A stretch of DNA of 64,000 bases from Aminipila sp032051575 (GCF_032051575.1 NZ_DAMBYD010000002.1:310001-374000); one strand, 5' to 3'; numbered from the stretch's first letter, positions 25,723 through 36,018 are shown. Notes: generated from the letters alone by a model not told the origin. A program made the numbers and translations.

Positions 25723-26109
25723 ATGAACTTTGTACTATGCAGCAACTTTGACAATGCAGACGAAATATTACAATATGCCACGGAGTATTTTGAAAAATGT
25801 CATTACTATCCGAAAATCAAAACTTTTTGGGATAAACAAGAGTTCCTTATGGAAATGGACAAAAGAGGCAATGACATACTCTTAATCGCATGGGCAAAAG
25901 CCAAGGGAATGGAAATCGTTAGACAAACGGCAGATAAAAATAAAGAAGCAAAGATTATATGGGTATCGGACGACGAAGATTTTGTTCGCTTTGCCAGAGA
26001 TCATAATATCTCTTATTTCACGCTGAAGTATGACAGAAAGACAATAGAAAACGCATTAGAAGCTTGTGGGGTAACTCCGTCAGAAAATTACTACTGCGGA
26101 AATATTTAA
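25723..26109 (+). CDS. Stand-alone degenerate receiver-like protein
   Basis: This 128-residue protein can be aligned by eye with the receiver domain of the neighbouring LytTR regulator: NDILLIAWAKAKGMEIVRQTA corresponds to YDILFLDIYMNSLTGIDVARQI. The phospho-acceptor Asp becomes Ala56, the acidic pair after strand 1 becomes Cys6-Ser7, while the Lys of strand 5 (FTLKYD, K102) is kept. There is no output domain. It is therefore probably an atypical receiver that cannot be phosphorylated, acting by protein contact. It is divergent from the AgrA-like gene and 93 bases upstream of the first giant SLH gene, with no terminator between. Confidence 0.65.
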   Translation: MNFVLCSNFDNADEILQYATEYFEKCHYYPKIKTFWDKQEFLMEMDKRGNDILLIAWAKAKGMEIVRQTADKNKEAKIIWVSDDEDFVRFARDHNISYFTLKYDRKTIENALEACGVTPSENYYCGNI

Positions 26110-26202
26110 GGGAAGGGATATGGAGAAGAAAAACCATTGATCTCAATGGGAGAAGACATTTTGTAAATGCCTATTTATAATCATAAAAAGGAGAAAACTG
26201 CA

Positions 26203-29200
26203 ATGATAAAAACAAAACAAAAACTACTGTCTTTACTTTTGATGCTCATCATGGTGGCAGGGATACTATCGGTATGGACGATACCCGCAAGAGCCAGCAG
26301 TGAGCTTCCCTACGGGATGACGAGCTTATCCATGGGAGTTGGTTCCGGAAGTACGCTTGCATCCAACACAACGCAGATCGGCTTTGGCGGTCAGCGATGG
26401 TATGTAGTGGGTTTCAACGGAACTGGCATCGACAAGGGCAGTGAATATGTAACGCTGCTGGCAAAGGGGGCGATGGGGTCTTCTGCATTTTTGGATGCCG
26501 ATAAGACCTATTCAACTTCCTATTCGGGCAGCACACTGCAATCGTTTATCAACAACCTGCCGAATTCTTATGATTCCCGCGAACAAGCTCTCATGGTCGG
26601 TCTGACACTGGACGAGGTCTCCGGCACGCAGCCGACCAATCAAAAGATTTGGGCGCTGGGCGCAACAGAGGCATCGACAATCTCTTCTAGTGTGCTGGAC
26701 CTTGCCGACGGAGCGTGGGTTCTGCGCACAATGAACCAATACGGCAACGCCCGTACAGTATCCTCTGGTGTTGTAAATAGCTATGGACCTCCCATTACAC
26801 AGGCAAATTGTGTTCGCCCAGGGACTGCGCTTGACCTTTCAAAAGTGCTGTACGCTTCTCCAATATCGGGCACCAAAGATACGACAGTGGGTACAATGAA
26901 TTCGGTTGCTCTCAGCAGTGAAGTCAAGTTTACCACACTCGACTCAAACCTGGGTCTTAACATTGCCAGTGCTCCGGCCAGTCTGACCAAGGCGCAGGGC
27001 AGCTCCATCAGCCTTAACTACAGCGGTGCGCAGACAGGAAGCGGAAAATATGTTTCCTGCGTTCTCGTGAGCAATTCGGATAGCATGGTTAAATATTATT
27101 CCAAGCTTAGCGCCAATGCCAGCGGAACCTTATCAATACCAATTTCTGCCGACATAATAGCCGGATCTTATAAGCTGCTCATTTATAATGAACAGATATG
27201 CTCAGGAGACAACTCCGACTATGCAAGCACGCCTATCAGTATCGGTCTTACGGTAACGGGTTCATCAAACACGGCACCGGCGCTGAAATCTGGCGTATCG
27301 TCAACGACTAGTGCTTCGGTATCCGTAAATAGCGCCTATACTCTCAAACTATCGGATATTTTCACGGATATAGACGGCAATACACTTACCTACAGGGTAT
27401 ACACCAACGGAAGCAGCACTGCGGTTCCGGCAGACGAAAATTATTCTTTTATCCCTAAAACTGCGGGAATCACTACGCTTCGGTTCACAGCCTATGACGG
27501 TGCGGCTGAATCTGCTTCCTATACGGTTACGCTAACCGCAGGAAACGTTATGGCAACAGGCATTACGGTTACAGGAGAAAACGGGGCAACCCGTATCGGA
27601 AAGACTGGTCAACTCCAGTTGTATGTTAGTTTTGAGCCTTCAAATACCACAAATAAAGACGTCACCTGGTCGGTAAATATGGAAAATGGTGACGGCCAAG
27701 GCAACGTAGACGCCGCAAACATGCTTAGACTATCCAGCGTTGGTAAGGCCGGAACTGTAAAGATCCGAGCAACCGCGCAGGACGGTTCTGGCGTTTACGG
27801 CGAGCTCTCGCTTCCAATTCTCACAAATATCGTAACCGGCATTACAGTAAGCGCCGGTGAAACCAATGTTGCGGTGGGTGATACCACGCAACTGTCTGCA
27901 ACCGTGTCTCCAACAGAGGCTAAGCAGGATGTTACTTGGAGCATATCTTCGGGTTCTGGTATTGCTTCTATTTCAACATCAGGCTTATTAGAACTCTCCG
28001 GCTCAGGCACCGTCACTGTTCGTGCAACGGCGCAAGACGGTTCAGGCCTTTTCGGTGAGCAAACCTTTATGGTAAAGGCTCTGCAGTCTGCGCCTTCAAA
28101 CCCTACACTGATGTCCAAGACGCAAACCACAGCCACGCTGAATGCGATCACGGGTGCTGAATATAGTATGGACGGCTATACCTGGCAGAGTGGAACAACC
28201 TTTACCGGTCTGAGTCCGAACACATCCTACAGCTTTTACGCAAGGATGGCGGGGACTGATACTATGAAATTTTCCCCCTCCAGCGCGGCGCTTTCTGTAA
28301 CGACAGAAAAAGCAACGCTGGGCGGATCTATTTCCATAGCTGGGACGTTCAAGTGCGGTGAAGTGCTTAGTGTGAACACGAGTGCATTGACCGCTGATCC
28401 GGATTGTGGTCTCGGAATAATCTCCTATCAATGGACGAGGGATGGTTCAAATATATCCGGAGCAATAGGAAACACCTACAGCCTCGTTGCGGCTGACTTC
28501 GGCAAGGTTATTAACGTAACAGTTGTAGCGGAAAACTGCACTGGAAGCATAAGCTCAAGCAACACTAACACAACGGCAAAGGGTGATCCGGATTACACCG
28601 CACCCACTGGATTGAAGGCAACCATGGGCGATACGCTGGCAGATGTGGCACTGCCGGAGGGGTTTTCATGGGAAGCTTCCGAAAACACCGCCGTCGGAGA
28701 AATAGGAGATCACAACTTTACGGTCAAGTATACGCCCGATGACACCACCAGCTACAATATCATTACCAACATTTCTGTCACCATTACGGTAGAAAAAGGT
28801 GACCCCAATTGCACCGCCGCACCTGCCGCTTCGGCAATTACATATGGGCAGACACTAGCGGACTCCACGCTTTCCGGCGGAACAGCTAATGTAGATGGCA
28901 GCTTTGCGTGGACAAACGGAGCAACGAAACCATCCGTATCCGACAGCGATGCGACGGAGTATTCCGTCACCTTTACGCCGACGGATACGGAGCGTTATAA
29001 TACAATCACGGTTTCCGTAAAGCTGACGGTCAACAAGGCTACGTCTTCTATTACCACCGCGCCTACAGCTTCCGCAATCACGTATGGACAGACGCTTTCG
29101 GACTCCATTCTCTCAGGCGGGAGTGGTAACGTAGCAGGCAGCTTTGCGTGGACAAACGGAGCAACGAAACCATTCGTATCCGACAGCAATGCGACGGAGT

Positions 29201-31209
29201 ATTCCGTTACATTCACGCCGATAGACGGTAATTATGCGCCGTCCACAACAACTGTTACTCTTGTGGTGAACAAAGCTACGGCTTCTGTTGCTGCACCCAC
29301 AAACGGTGTAGTGAATGATACGGCAAATACCTTCACCTTTACTGCTGCCGAAGGATATGATGGGGCTTCCTTGTACGAATATAGTATAGATGGGGGCGCT
29401 AACTGGAAGGACTGCACGACCTTTATCATAAATGTAGGAAATATAGCAGTGACCGCAGGAAATGTACAGGTTAGACTAAAGAGTACAGATGACTATAACA
29501 GCGGGAATATTTTATCTAGTACGGAGGCATTTACAGCAGAAGTGAAAGGTACAGTCGCCATAACAGGAGATGCTCATGTAGGGGGAATACTGACGGCAGA
29601 GACTCAAGGCATTCAAAACGGCGCAGTACTTCATTACCAGTGGAAGTCAGGCAGCGTAAACATCGGAGCTGATAAGAATACTTATACGACAGCCGGAAGC
29701 GATATAGGAAAAAATATTACTGTGACTGTAACTGTAACTGTGGATGGTTATACAGGAGAACTTACATCTTCGGCAACAGATGAGGTATCAAAAGGCAGCG
29801 CACAAACGTCTAATTCTGGAAGCCTAAATGTAAACAACCGTCTGGAACAGATATACCAATTTGATCTCAAATCCCTTCTGACAAACGGAGTAGATTTTGG
29901 CAATGTGATTTATTCGGTGGTATCAGGTGATGCTACGAATTATTATCCGGCTGTAACAGACAGCAATATATCCGACGGTATCTTGACCATAACAGTGAGA
30001 AATGTGGCAAGTAGTGTGGAAAAGAGCGTAGGCACTATTACTATAAAAATAAACAGCCAGTATTATGACGACATGCAGGCAAATATAAATATAAACTCTA
30101 CCAATAAAATAGTTCCAACAGCAGAAGTATCGAGAGTATTCCATTATGTTTACGGAGAAAAAATGTCAGATAGAGGAATAACAGGCTCCGCGACCCACAA
30201 TGGGGATCCAGTATATGGGAAATTTGTCTGGACATCACCGGACTACAAGGTAAAAGTATCTGACACTTCAGCAAAATGGAGCTTTATACCTGATGATATG
30301 GGAAAATATTTAGCTACTGAGGGGTTAGCTGATATAGTGGTGAGCAAGGCTACATTAAGCGGTACTCCACTATTTACGGTAATCAAAGAAGCAGGCAAGA
30401 AACTTTCAGAGGTAGCACTTACAGCACCAGAAAACTGGCCTTCAGGAAGCTTTGCATGGACAGAGAGCACCGACACTGTAGTTGCAGCAAATACAGCATA
30501 TAACTGGATGTTTACACCAGATGATACGGATAACTATAACATACTTACAGGTACGGTGACGCCTTATACAGTAAGCTCTGGCGGTAATTCATCCAGTGGC
30601 GGACATAGCCATGGCGGCAGTGCAAGTGGCAGTATAGTAAAACCGACAGAAACTGCAAAGCAGGAGGGAAAACCAGCACAGACACCATCAACACCAAAGA
30701 GCCTTGAAACAGTTAAAAAGGATGGCGCAGAAAAGGTTAAAAACTTGAAGGATGTAAAGGAAGGGTCATGGTTTTATGAGGGAACAGTTTATGTCTTAGG
30801 CAATGGATGGTTTGCAGGAACTACAGAAACCACTTTCAGCCCAAGTAATCCAATGACAAGGGAAATGTTCAGAATCGTACTTGGAAGAATGGGTTCAGAT
30901 GTGAATGGTCTTATGGACAATAACAGATTAAAGGAAAACATCACAAGAGAGCAGCTTGCAACATTGCTTTATAGAATGGCTCAGAAAAAGGGTATTGTGA
31001 AGGCTGGAGGTCAGGATACGCAGAATATTGCTGCTTTCGCAGATGGCACTCAAGTTTCTTCATGGTCGAAAGAAGCTATGGCATGGGCAAATGAACAGGG
31101 CATCATAAAGGGGAATGACAGAAATATGATTACGCCTAAGGCAGGAACCTCCCGAGCAGAAGTTGCAGTAATGCTGATGAGATTTGACACGATTGCCAGA
31201 ACTCGTTAA
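26203..31209 (+). CDS. Giant SLH surface protein 1 (Ig-like/BIG2 repeats)
   Basis: The start at 26203 (1668 residues) is chosen because AAAGGAG lies just upstream and the product then opens with a signal peptide ending near PARAS. Domains in order: an N-terminal DUF6273-like module (to about 360, with FGGQRWYVVGFNG), a cadherin-like segment (about 370-455), two BIG2 domains (about 455-635), an Fn3-like part, a pair of nearly identical 80-residue Ig-like repeats (DNA 28800-29280), further Ig-like modules, a Gly/Ser/His-rich linker and an SLH tail (about 1510-1668). SLH domains hold proteins to pyruvylated wall polymers. Base composition is far more GC-rich before about 29300 than after it, suggesting a mosaic origin. 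Confidence 0.9.
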   Translation: MIKTKQKLLSLLLMLIMVAGILSVWTIPARASSELPYGMTSLSMGVGSGSTLASNTTQIGFGGQRWYVVGFNGTGIDKGSEYVTLLAKGAMGSSAFLDADKTYSTSYSGSTLQSFINNLPNSYDSREQALMVGLTLDEVSGTQPTNQKIWALGATEASTISSSVLDLADGAWVLRTMNQYGNARTVSSGVVNSYGPPITQANCVRPGTALDLSKVLYASPISGTKDTTVGTMNSVALSSEVKFTTLDSNLGLNIASAPASLTKAQGSSISLNYSGAQTGSGKYVSCVLVSNSDSMVKYYSKLSANASGTLSIPISADIIAGSYKLLIYNEQICSGDNSDYASTPISIGLTVTGSSNTAPALKSGVSSTTSASVSVNSAYTLKLSDIFTDIDGNTLTYRVYTNGSSTAVPADENYSFIPKTAGITTLRFTAYDGAAESASYTVTLTAGNVMATGITVTGENGATRIGKTGQLQLYVSFEPSNTTNKDVTWSVNMENGDGQGNVDAANMLRLSSVGKAGTVKIRATAQDGSGVYGELSLPILTNIVTGITVSAGETNVAVGDTTQLSATVSPTEAKQDVTWSISSGSGIASISTSGLLELSGSGTVTVRATAQDGSGLFGEQTFMVKALQSAPSNPTLMSKTQTTATLNAITGAEYSMDGYTWQSGTTFTGLSPNTSYSFYARMAGTDTMKFSPSSAALSVTTEKATLGGSISIAGTFKCGEVLSVNTSALTADPDCGLGIISYQWTRDGSNISGAIGNTYSLVAADFGKVINVTVVAENCTGSISSSNTNTTAKGDPDYTAPTGLKATMGDTLADVALPEGFSWEASENTAVGEIGDHNFTVKYTPDDTTSYNIITNISVTITVEKGDPNCTAAPAASAITYGQTLADSTLSGGTANVDGSFAWTNGATKPSVSDSDATEYSVTFTPTDTERYNTITVSVKLTVNKATSSITTAPTASAITYGQTLSDSILSGGSGNVAGSFAWTNGATKPFVSDSNATEYSVTFTPIDGNYAPSTTTVTLVVNKATASVAAPTNGVVNDTANTFTFTAAEGYDGASLYEYSIDGGANWKDCTTFIINVGNIAVTAGNVQVRLKSTDDYNSGNILSSTEAFTAEVKGTVAITGDAHVGGILTAETQGIQNGAVLHYQWKSGSVNIGADKNTYTTAGSDIGKNITVTVTVTVDGYTGELTSSATDEVSKGSAQTSNSGSLNVNNRLEQIYQFDLKSLLTNGVDFGNVIYSVVSGDATNYYPAVTDSNISDGILTITVRNVASSVEKSVGTITIKINSQYYDDMQANININSTNKIVPTAEVSRVFHYVYGEKMSDRGITGSATHNGDPVYGKFVWTSPDYKVKVSDTSAKWSFIPDDMGKYLATEGLADIVVSKATLSGTPLFTVIKEAGKKLSEVALTAPENWPSGSFAWTESTDTVVAANTAYNWMFTPDDTDNYNILTGTVTPYTVSSGGNSSSGGHSHGGSASGSIVKPTETAKQEGKPAQTPSTPKSLETVKKDGAEKVKNLKDVKEGSWFYEGTVYVLGNGWFAGTTETTFSPSNPMTREMFRIVLGRMGSDVNGLMDNNRLKENITREQLATLLYRMAQKKGIVKAGGQDTQNIAAFADGTQVSSWSKEAMAWANEQGIIKGNDRNMITPKAGTSRAEVAVMLMRFDTIARTR
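28800..29279 (+). repeat. 240-bp tandem repeat inside SLH protein 1
   Basis: Two copies of an 80-codon unit lie head to tail (about 28800-29039 and 29040-29279). Matching landmarks are exactly 240 bases apart: GGCAGCTTTGCGTGG occurs at 28897 and 29137. Copies encode TYGQTLxDSxLSGG and FAWTNGATKP. Confidence 0.85.
30696..31209 (+). repeat. SLH tail repeat, copy 1 of 3 (514 bp)
   Basis: The 3' end of SLH gene 1, from AAAGAGCCTTGAA to the stop, matches copies at 35485-35998 and 40649-41162 over the same 514-base length with scattered substitutions and no indels in the encoded protein. Confidence 0.85.
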
Positions 31210-31286
31210 TAGCAATTGTATATGAGTGATGTGTGTAAGATACAGAACTAATAGCAAACCATAAATTAAATGTAGAACTTTTAAAG

Positions 31287-31338
31287 CGGTAATGTCGGTG
31301 CTTGAGGTTACTCAAATTACCGACACTGCCGTTTTTTC
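31287..31338 (+). terminator. Rho-independent terminator between SLH genes 1 and 2
   Basis: TGTCGGT (31293-31299) pairs with ACCGACA, with an inner stem TTGAG/CTCAA and an outer CGG/CCG, followed by six T. It rules out a start at 31292 for the next gene. Confidence 0.85.
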
Positions 31339-31384
31339 GTTAGTTTTTATTTTCAGAATAATTAAGAAAGAAGGAAAAGAAAAT

Positions 31385-34300
31385 ATGCAACCTAAAATTG
31401 TAAACAAGATTTTTGCAGGAGTTCTGTCTGTCGGTTTAGTGCTCCAGATGGGCATGCCTGAATTAGTTTTTGCAGGAGGCAGTGGAGGTCTGATAACACC
31501 TACTGTTGATGTGGTAAATGAAAGTATTTATGCAAACGGCACCCCGATTACTATTGAAGCAGGCACATTAACAGGTGGAGTGAGAAACACAAAAATCAAA
31601 TACAATAATGGCACAGATGATGTATATCTTGATTTAAATCCCAACGAAGGAGGTTTTCAGGATGAGGCGGATTTGTCAGAATATAAAATATATGGCGGAA
31701 GTAACTCAAGTCAGATAGAAAATACTTCGATTACTATGACAGGAGGAAGAGTATGTAATATCTACGGTGGAGGGTATTCTGCTGATGTTAGTGGAGATGC
31801 CCATATAAACATTAGTGGGACGGCTGAAGTTTCTGGAAATGTTTATGGTGGTGGTTATGGTATCGGTCATGCGGTTCAGGGCACTGCCTATATCACTATA
31901 ACAGGCGGAGATATTTCTCAGGACCATGCGGGTATGGTTATCGGTGGAGGCGCAGAGTGGTACGCTGTAGGACATGCAGAGATTAAGATAACAGGTGGAA
32001 ATGTAAACCAAGTTATGCCGGTATCAGAACCAGGAGGTGGTGATGTAACCGGAGTTAAAACTGCCCTAGTAACAGTACCGCTTCAGTTAAGTACAGACTA
32101 TAGTAAGTTTACCAATGCTTTGTATAAAACGGACACGCAGTGGATGGTAAAAGGAAATGTTGCCCTGACTAATGATTTAAGTATAACCATTGCAGAAAAC
32201 GAAACCATGATTGTGTCAGATGGAAGTAACCTTACACCCAACGGAAATCTTACAAATAACGGAACTATTATTAAAAAAGGCAATATAGAAGGTAGTGTCC
32301 CAGGTACAGGTTCTATCGTATTAACGCCTATAGTAGATGATGCAAATAAAGCAGTCTATGCAAATGGCATTCCTATCACTATTTTAGCAGGCACATCGGC
32401 CAATCAAAGCAAGATTTCTTACGGAGAGGCACTGTATGTGGATTTTAACGGAAATTATTCTAAGGATTTAACAGACTATTCCATATACGGTGGAAGCAAT
32501 TCGGAAGAAAAATCAAATTCTAATATCAAGATGACTGGTGGCAGTGTCGAAAATATTTATGGACAAGGAAAAGGGTATGCTGTCCAAAATACAACCCTTC
32601 TGATTTCTGGGGGAACGGTAAGCGGAACCATTGAGGGTGGTGGGGAAAACTCCACAGATAATGGTTATCTTGAAGTTGTTAGCAATGCTTTAAAACCTGA
32701 AACTTTTGACACTCTTTTATATAAGGAAACTGAATTGAAATGGAAAATCAAAGGAGAATACACGATTCCAGAAAAAGACGAGTTTTGGGTAGATAGTAAT
32801 GAAACCTTGGAGATTCCTGAAAATGCTATACTTATTATAAGAGGTGTGCTTACTAATAAAGGGACTATAATCAACAATGGAAAAATCATTGGTGTAGCAA
32901 CAGAAAATGTGCAGGGAACAGGAGTGGTTTGCACTGAGCCTGTCATAGACAAGGATAATAAAGTAATATATGCTAACGGAGTTCCTATTGTCATAGAAAG
33001 CGGTTCAGACTCAGAGCACTCAAAAATTAAATACTATGACGGTGCAGGCTATACCTACTTAAAGATAGATAACTCAGAAGATTTACTAATTAAAGATTAT
33101 AGGCTTGATGGTGGTGCAGCAAGTGGAGAAGTAAAAAAGACATCAATTATTATTAATGGTGGAAATATTAAATTCATTGACGGCGGAAATGCAACGGAAT
33201 CCATTGACGTTATTGTTACGGGGGATGTGAATATGCCAATTGGCATGGGCAGTAATATTTCGTGTAGTGCTAATGGAAATGTTGCCAGCAATATATATGT
33301 ATACTATACAGGCACAAATCCTAATTATATTCCTTATCCAAGTAGTGATGATAGTGCCTCTGGTTTTAAGAATGTATTTTGTTATTATCCTAATATGCCA
33401 CAGACAGAGGATGGTAAACCTGAAATAATCAAGGGAAATGCAGTGATTCCAAAGGGTTATACGGTGGAAATATTAAAGGGAAAAGAAATGACGATTCCAA
33501 GGGAAAGTAAACTTACCATAGAAGGGACATTATCAAATAATGGTTCCTTATTAGCCGAGGGCAGCATTGCTGATGAAAGCACAGGTACATTGCAAGGCTC
33601 TGGCATATTCGAAACAACGGTATTTACTTCTGAGGATATTCCAGATATTCCAAATCAACTTTATACCGGAAATGTCATTACTCCTACTGTGACAGTAAAT
33701 TCTTTACGTACCTTTATGGGCAAAGGGTTTACTGTGGATACCGCAGGCTACACCAAGAGCTATGAGAACAATACCAGTGTAGGAACTGGAAAGATAGTCT
33801 TTACTTCTACAAATGGTACCATAGTTGAAAAAACTTTCAATATTGTTAAATCAGGTACCACCTTTGACGGCGGTATGAAAACATACAAGGATGCAGAAGA
33901 AACAACTGAAGTTACCTACGGCGATACCCTCACAGTAACTGCAAAACCAAAGGCAACCGGTACTGCATCTGCCACAAATGATCTAAAAATGCTACGTAGC
34001 TTTTCTGCACCAACGGCAGACCAGATGGCATTGTTTGTAGGGAATACTCAAATTTCCGACCCAGTGAGTGCGGACAGTAATGGGGTTTATACCATGACCT
34101 GTGATACCAAAGAAAAAGGACTTGTTGTCGGCGATAATACTATTACAGCAAAATATGTGGGTAACAGTAATATGGCAGATTACAGCGAAAAGGTAACTAT
34201 TACGCTGAATAAAAAGGCCATCACCTCCGCAGAGGTTAATACTTCTAGTGCTACTGCAAGCAAGGAATATGACGGAACAAACAGCTTCATAGGGGTTGAC

Positions 34301-35998
34301 TTGACATTAAACAGCAGCGATATTTTGCCTGGTGATACCGTAACCGCAACCGCAAGCGGCACAGTCACTGATGGTAATGCTGGCATAGACAAAGCATTTA
34401 ACGTAGCAGATGTAACTTTGAGCGGTAGCCATAAAGACTATTATAGCCTTGACAAAACAACTGTCAGTGGAAATGTAGTTATCACACAGGCAACGGCCAC
34501 AGGGGTAAATCAGGAAGCGCAAGTGATAAAAGACTTGGCAAAGGAATATACCTTTGATCTAACGAAGCTGCTTCCTGCTCTTGCTGAGGGCAAAAGTTTT
34601 GGAGATATTACCTATACGCTAGGAACTGTAACCAATACGGACAATGTTTTAGAGCAGAATCCTATAGATAGTGATATAGCAGATGGTAAAATTAACCTAA
34701 AGGTTGCAAATGTAGCGGATAAGGATAAAACCTCAATCATTCAGATAAAAGCATCCTCTAAGAATTACAAGGATTTTATCGCTGATTTGACCGTAAAAAC
34801 TACAGATAAAATACCTTTTACCATTGAAGCTGTGTTTGCAGGCGGAACATATAACGGAAAACCTTATGCTTACACAGGTACACCGACTTTCAACAATGGG
34901 GAACAAGTTGTGTCTGACATTACCTACACAGCAAAATATGTGGGGAGAGATGGTACAACTTATGCCGAAAGTGAAACCGCACCAAAGGATGCAGGAAAAT
35001 ACAACCTTATGCTTACGGTCAGCGGAGAAAGTGCCAATGCCTATGCAGGTACAACTACTATTGGTTTTGAAATTACGAAAAAGCAAATCACAGCAAAGCC
35101 AAAAGAAGTAAGTATTAAATCCAATGCTTCTTTCCCAGCTTATACTTGGAGCATAGAAACAGGGATTGAAGGAGAGACGATCACAGCAACCAATGCTAAA
35201 GATGTTGTAATAGAGGCGCAGGAAAACGGAACAAAGCTTGCTGCTGTAAAGGAAGGTACTTTTGACATTGTGTTCACCACAGCACCAACGTTTAACCAAA
35301 GCGGTGATACAGAGAAAAACTATGATATTCAAATGGGGAAAGGTAAGCTGACAGTTACAAAGTATAGCGGCGGTGGATCTTCTAGCGGCGGTTCTGGACA
35401 TCACAGTGGTGGTAGCAGTAGTAACACAGCAAAACAGACAGAACCTGCAAAGCAGGAAGCAAAAACAGCCCAAAATGAAGCACAAAAGAGCCTTGAAACA
35501 GTTAAAAACAAAGGTGCAGAAAAGGTTAAAAGCTTTAAGGATGTAAAAGAAGACTCATGGTTTTATGAAGGTGCAGTTTATGTTTTAGGCAATGGATGGT
35601 TTGCAGGAACAACAGAAACTACCTTCAGTCCAAGCAATCCAATGACAAGAGAAATGTTCAGAATCGTGATTGGAAGAATGGGTTCAGATGTGAATGGACT
35701 TATGGACAATAATAGATTAAAAGAAAACATCACAAGAGAGCAGCTTGTTACATTGCTTTACAGAATGGCACAGAAAAAGGGTATTGTAAAGACAGGAGGA
35801 CAGGATACTCAGAATATTTCTGTTTTTGCAGACGGTACTCAGGTCTCTTCATGGTCTAAAGAAGCTATGGCATGGGCAAATGCACAGGGAATCATAAAGG
35901 GAAATGACAGAAATATGATTACGCCTAAGGCAGGAACCAACAGAGCAGAGGTTGCAGTAATGCTGATGAGATTTGACACTATTGTTAGAAATCATTAA
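31385..35998 (+). CDS. Giant SLH surface protein 2 (beta-helix-like repeats, YDG/MBG domains)
   Basis: Translation should begin at ATG 31385 (1537 residues): the longer frame from 31292 starts inside a terminator hairpin, whereas 31385 has GAAGGAAAAG upstream and opens a signal peptide (MQPKIVNKIFAGVLSVGLVL). The N-terminal half has three copies of a module that begins YANGxPI and continues with Gly-rich 'MTGG..NIYGGG' strands, likely a beta-helix adhesin. The middle has YDG/MBG-type Ig-like domains (KEYDGTNSF at about 970; YNGKPYAYTGTP at about 1160). A Ser/Gly/His linker leads to the SLH tail. Ca. 90 residues near 'YTFDLTKLL' also occur in protein 1 ('YQFDLKSLL'), showing shared ancestry. 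Confidence 0.9.
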   Translation: MQPKIVNKIFAGVLSVGLVLQMGMPELVFAGGSGGLITPTVDVVNESIYANGTPITIEAGTLTGGVRNTKIKYNNGTDDVYLDLNPNEGGFQDEADLSEYKIYGGSNSSQIENTSITMTGGRVCNIYGGGYSADVSGDAHINISGTAEVSGNVYGGGYGIGHAVQGTAYITITGGDISQDHAGMVIGGGAEWYAVGHAEIKITGGNVNQVMPVSEPGGGDVTGVKTALVTVPLQLSTDYSKFTNALYKTDTQWMVKGNVALTNDLSITIAENETMIVSDGSNLTPNGNLTNNGTIIKKGNIEGSVPGTGSIVLTPIVDDANKAVYANGIPITILAGTSANQSKISYGEALYVDFNGNYSKDLTDYSIYGGSNSEEKSNSNIKMTGGSVENIYGQGKGYAVQNTTLLISGGTVSGTIEGGGENSTDNGYLEVVSNALKPETFDTLLYKETELKWKIKGEYTIPEKDEFWVDSNETLEIPENAILIIRGVLTNKGTIINNGKIIGVATENVQGTGVVCTEPVIDKDNKVIYANGVPIVIESGSDSEHSKIKYYDGAGYTYLKIDNSEDLLIKDYRLDGGAASGEVKKTSIIINGGNIKFIDGGNATESIDVIVTGDVNMPIGMGSNISCSANGNVASNIYVYYTGTNPNYIPYPSSDDSASGFKNVFCYYPNMPQTEDGKPEIIKGNAVIPKGYTVEILKGKEMTIPRESKLTIEGTLSNNGSLLAEGSIADESTGTLQGSGIFETTVFTSEDIPDIPNQLYTGNVITPTVTVNSLRTFMGKGFTVDTAGYTKSYENNTSVGTGKIVFTSTNGTIVEKTFNIVKSGTTFDGGMKTYKDAEETTEVTYGDTLTVTAKPKATGTASATNDLKMLRSFSAPTADQMALFVGNTQISDPVSADSNGVYTMTCDTKEKGLVVGDNTITAKYVGNSNMADYSEKVTITLNKKAITSAEVNTSSATASKEYDGTNSFIGVDLTLNSSDILPGDTVTATASGTVTDGNAGIDKAFNVADVTLSGSHKDYYSLDKTTVSGNVVITQATATGVNQEAQVIKDLAKEYTFDLTKLLPALAEGKSFGDITYTLGTVTNTDNVLEQNPIDSDIADGKINLKVANVADKDKTSIIQIKASSKNYKDFIADLTVKTTDKIPFTIEAVFAGGTYNGKPYAYTGTPTFNNGEQVVSDITYTAKYVGRDGTTYAESETAPKDAGKYNLMLTVSGESANAYAGTTTIGFEITKKQITAKPKEVSIKSNASFPAYTWSIETGIEGETITATNAKDVVIEAQENGTKLAAVKEGTFDIVFTTAPTFNQSGDTEKNYDIQMGKGKLTVTKYSGGGSSSGGSGHHSGGSSSNTAKQTEPAKQEAKTAQNEAQKSLETVKNKGAEKVKSFKDVKEDSWFYEGAVYVLGNGWFAGTTETTFSPSNPMTREMFRIVIGRMGSDVNGLMDNNRLKENITREQLVTLLYRMAQKKGIVKTGGQDTQNISVFADGTQVSSWSKEAMAWANAQGIIKGNDRNMITPKAGTNRAEVAVMLMRFDTIVRNH
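35485..35998 (+). repeat. SLH tail repeat, copy 2 of 3 (514 bp)
   Basis: The second copy is 4.8 kb from copy 1 and 5.2 kb from copy 3, all in direct orientation. See copy 1 for limits. Confidence 0.85.
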
Positions 35999-36018
35999 TT
36001 GAATAAGAAAAGAAAAAC

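Noticed and set aside
23340..26109. Complete Agr quorum-sensing locus
   Set aside because: A kinase and LytTR regulator are present, but I found no AgrB-like protease or AgrD-like pre-peptide near them, so a full Agr system cannot be claimed.
28800..29279. CRISPR-like repeats
   Set aside because: The units are 240-bp in-frame coding repeats without spacers. No array of short repeats occurs anywhere in the window.
31292..31384. Longer N-terminus for SLH protein 2
   Set aside because: The 31 extra codons overlap a rho-independent terminator hairpin and would hide the signal peptide; 31385 has a proper ribosome binding site.
34733..35485. 250-codon open frame on the - strand
   Set aside because: It is antisense to SLH gene 2. 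The predicted protein is rich in Cys, Phe and Ile with no domain, and it has no ribosome binding site.
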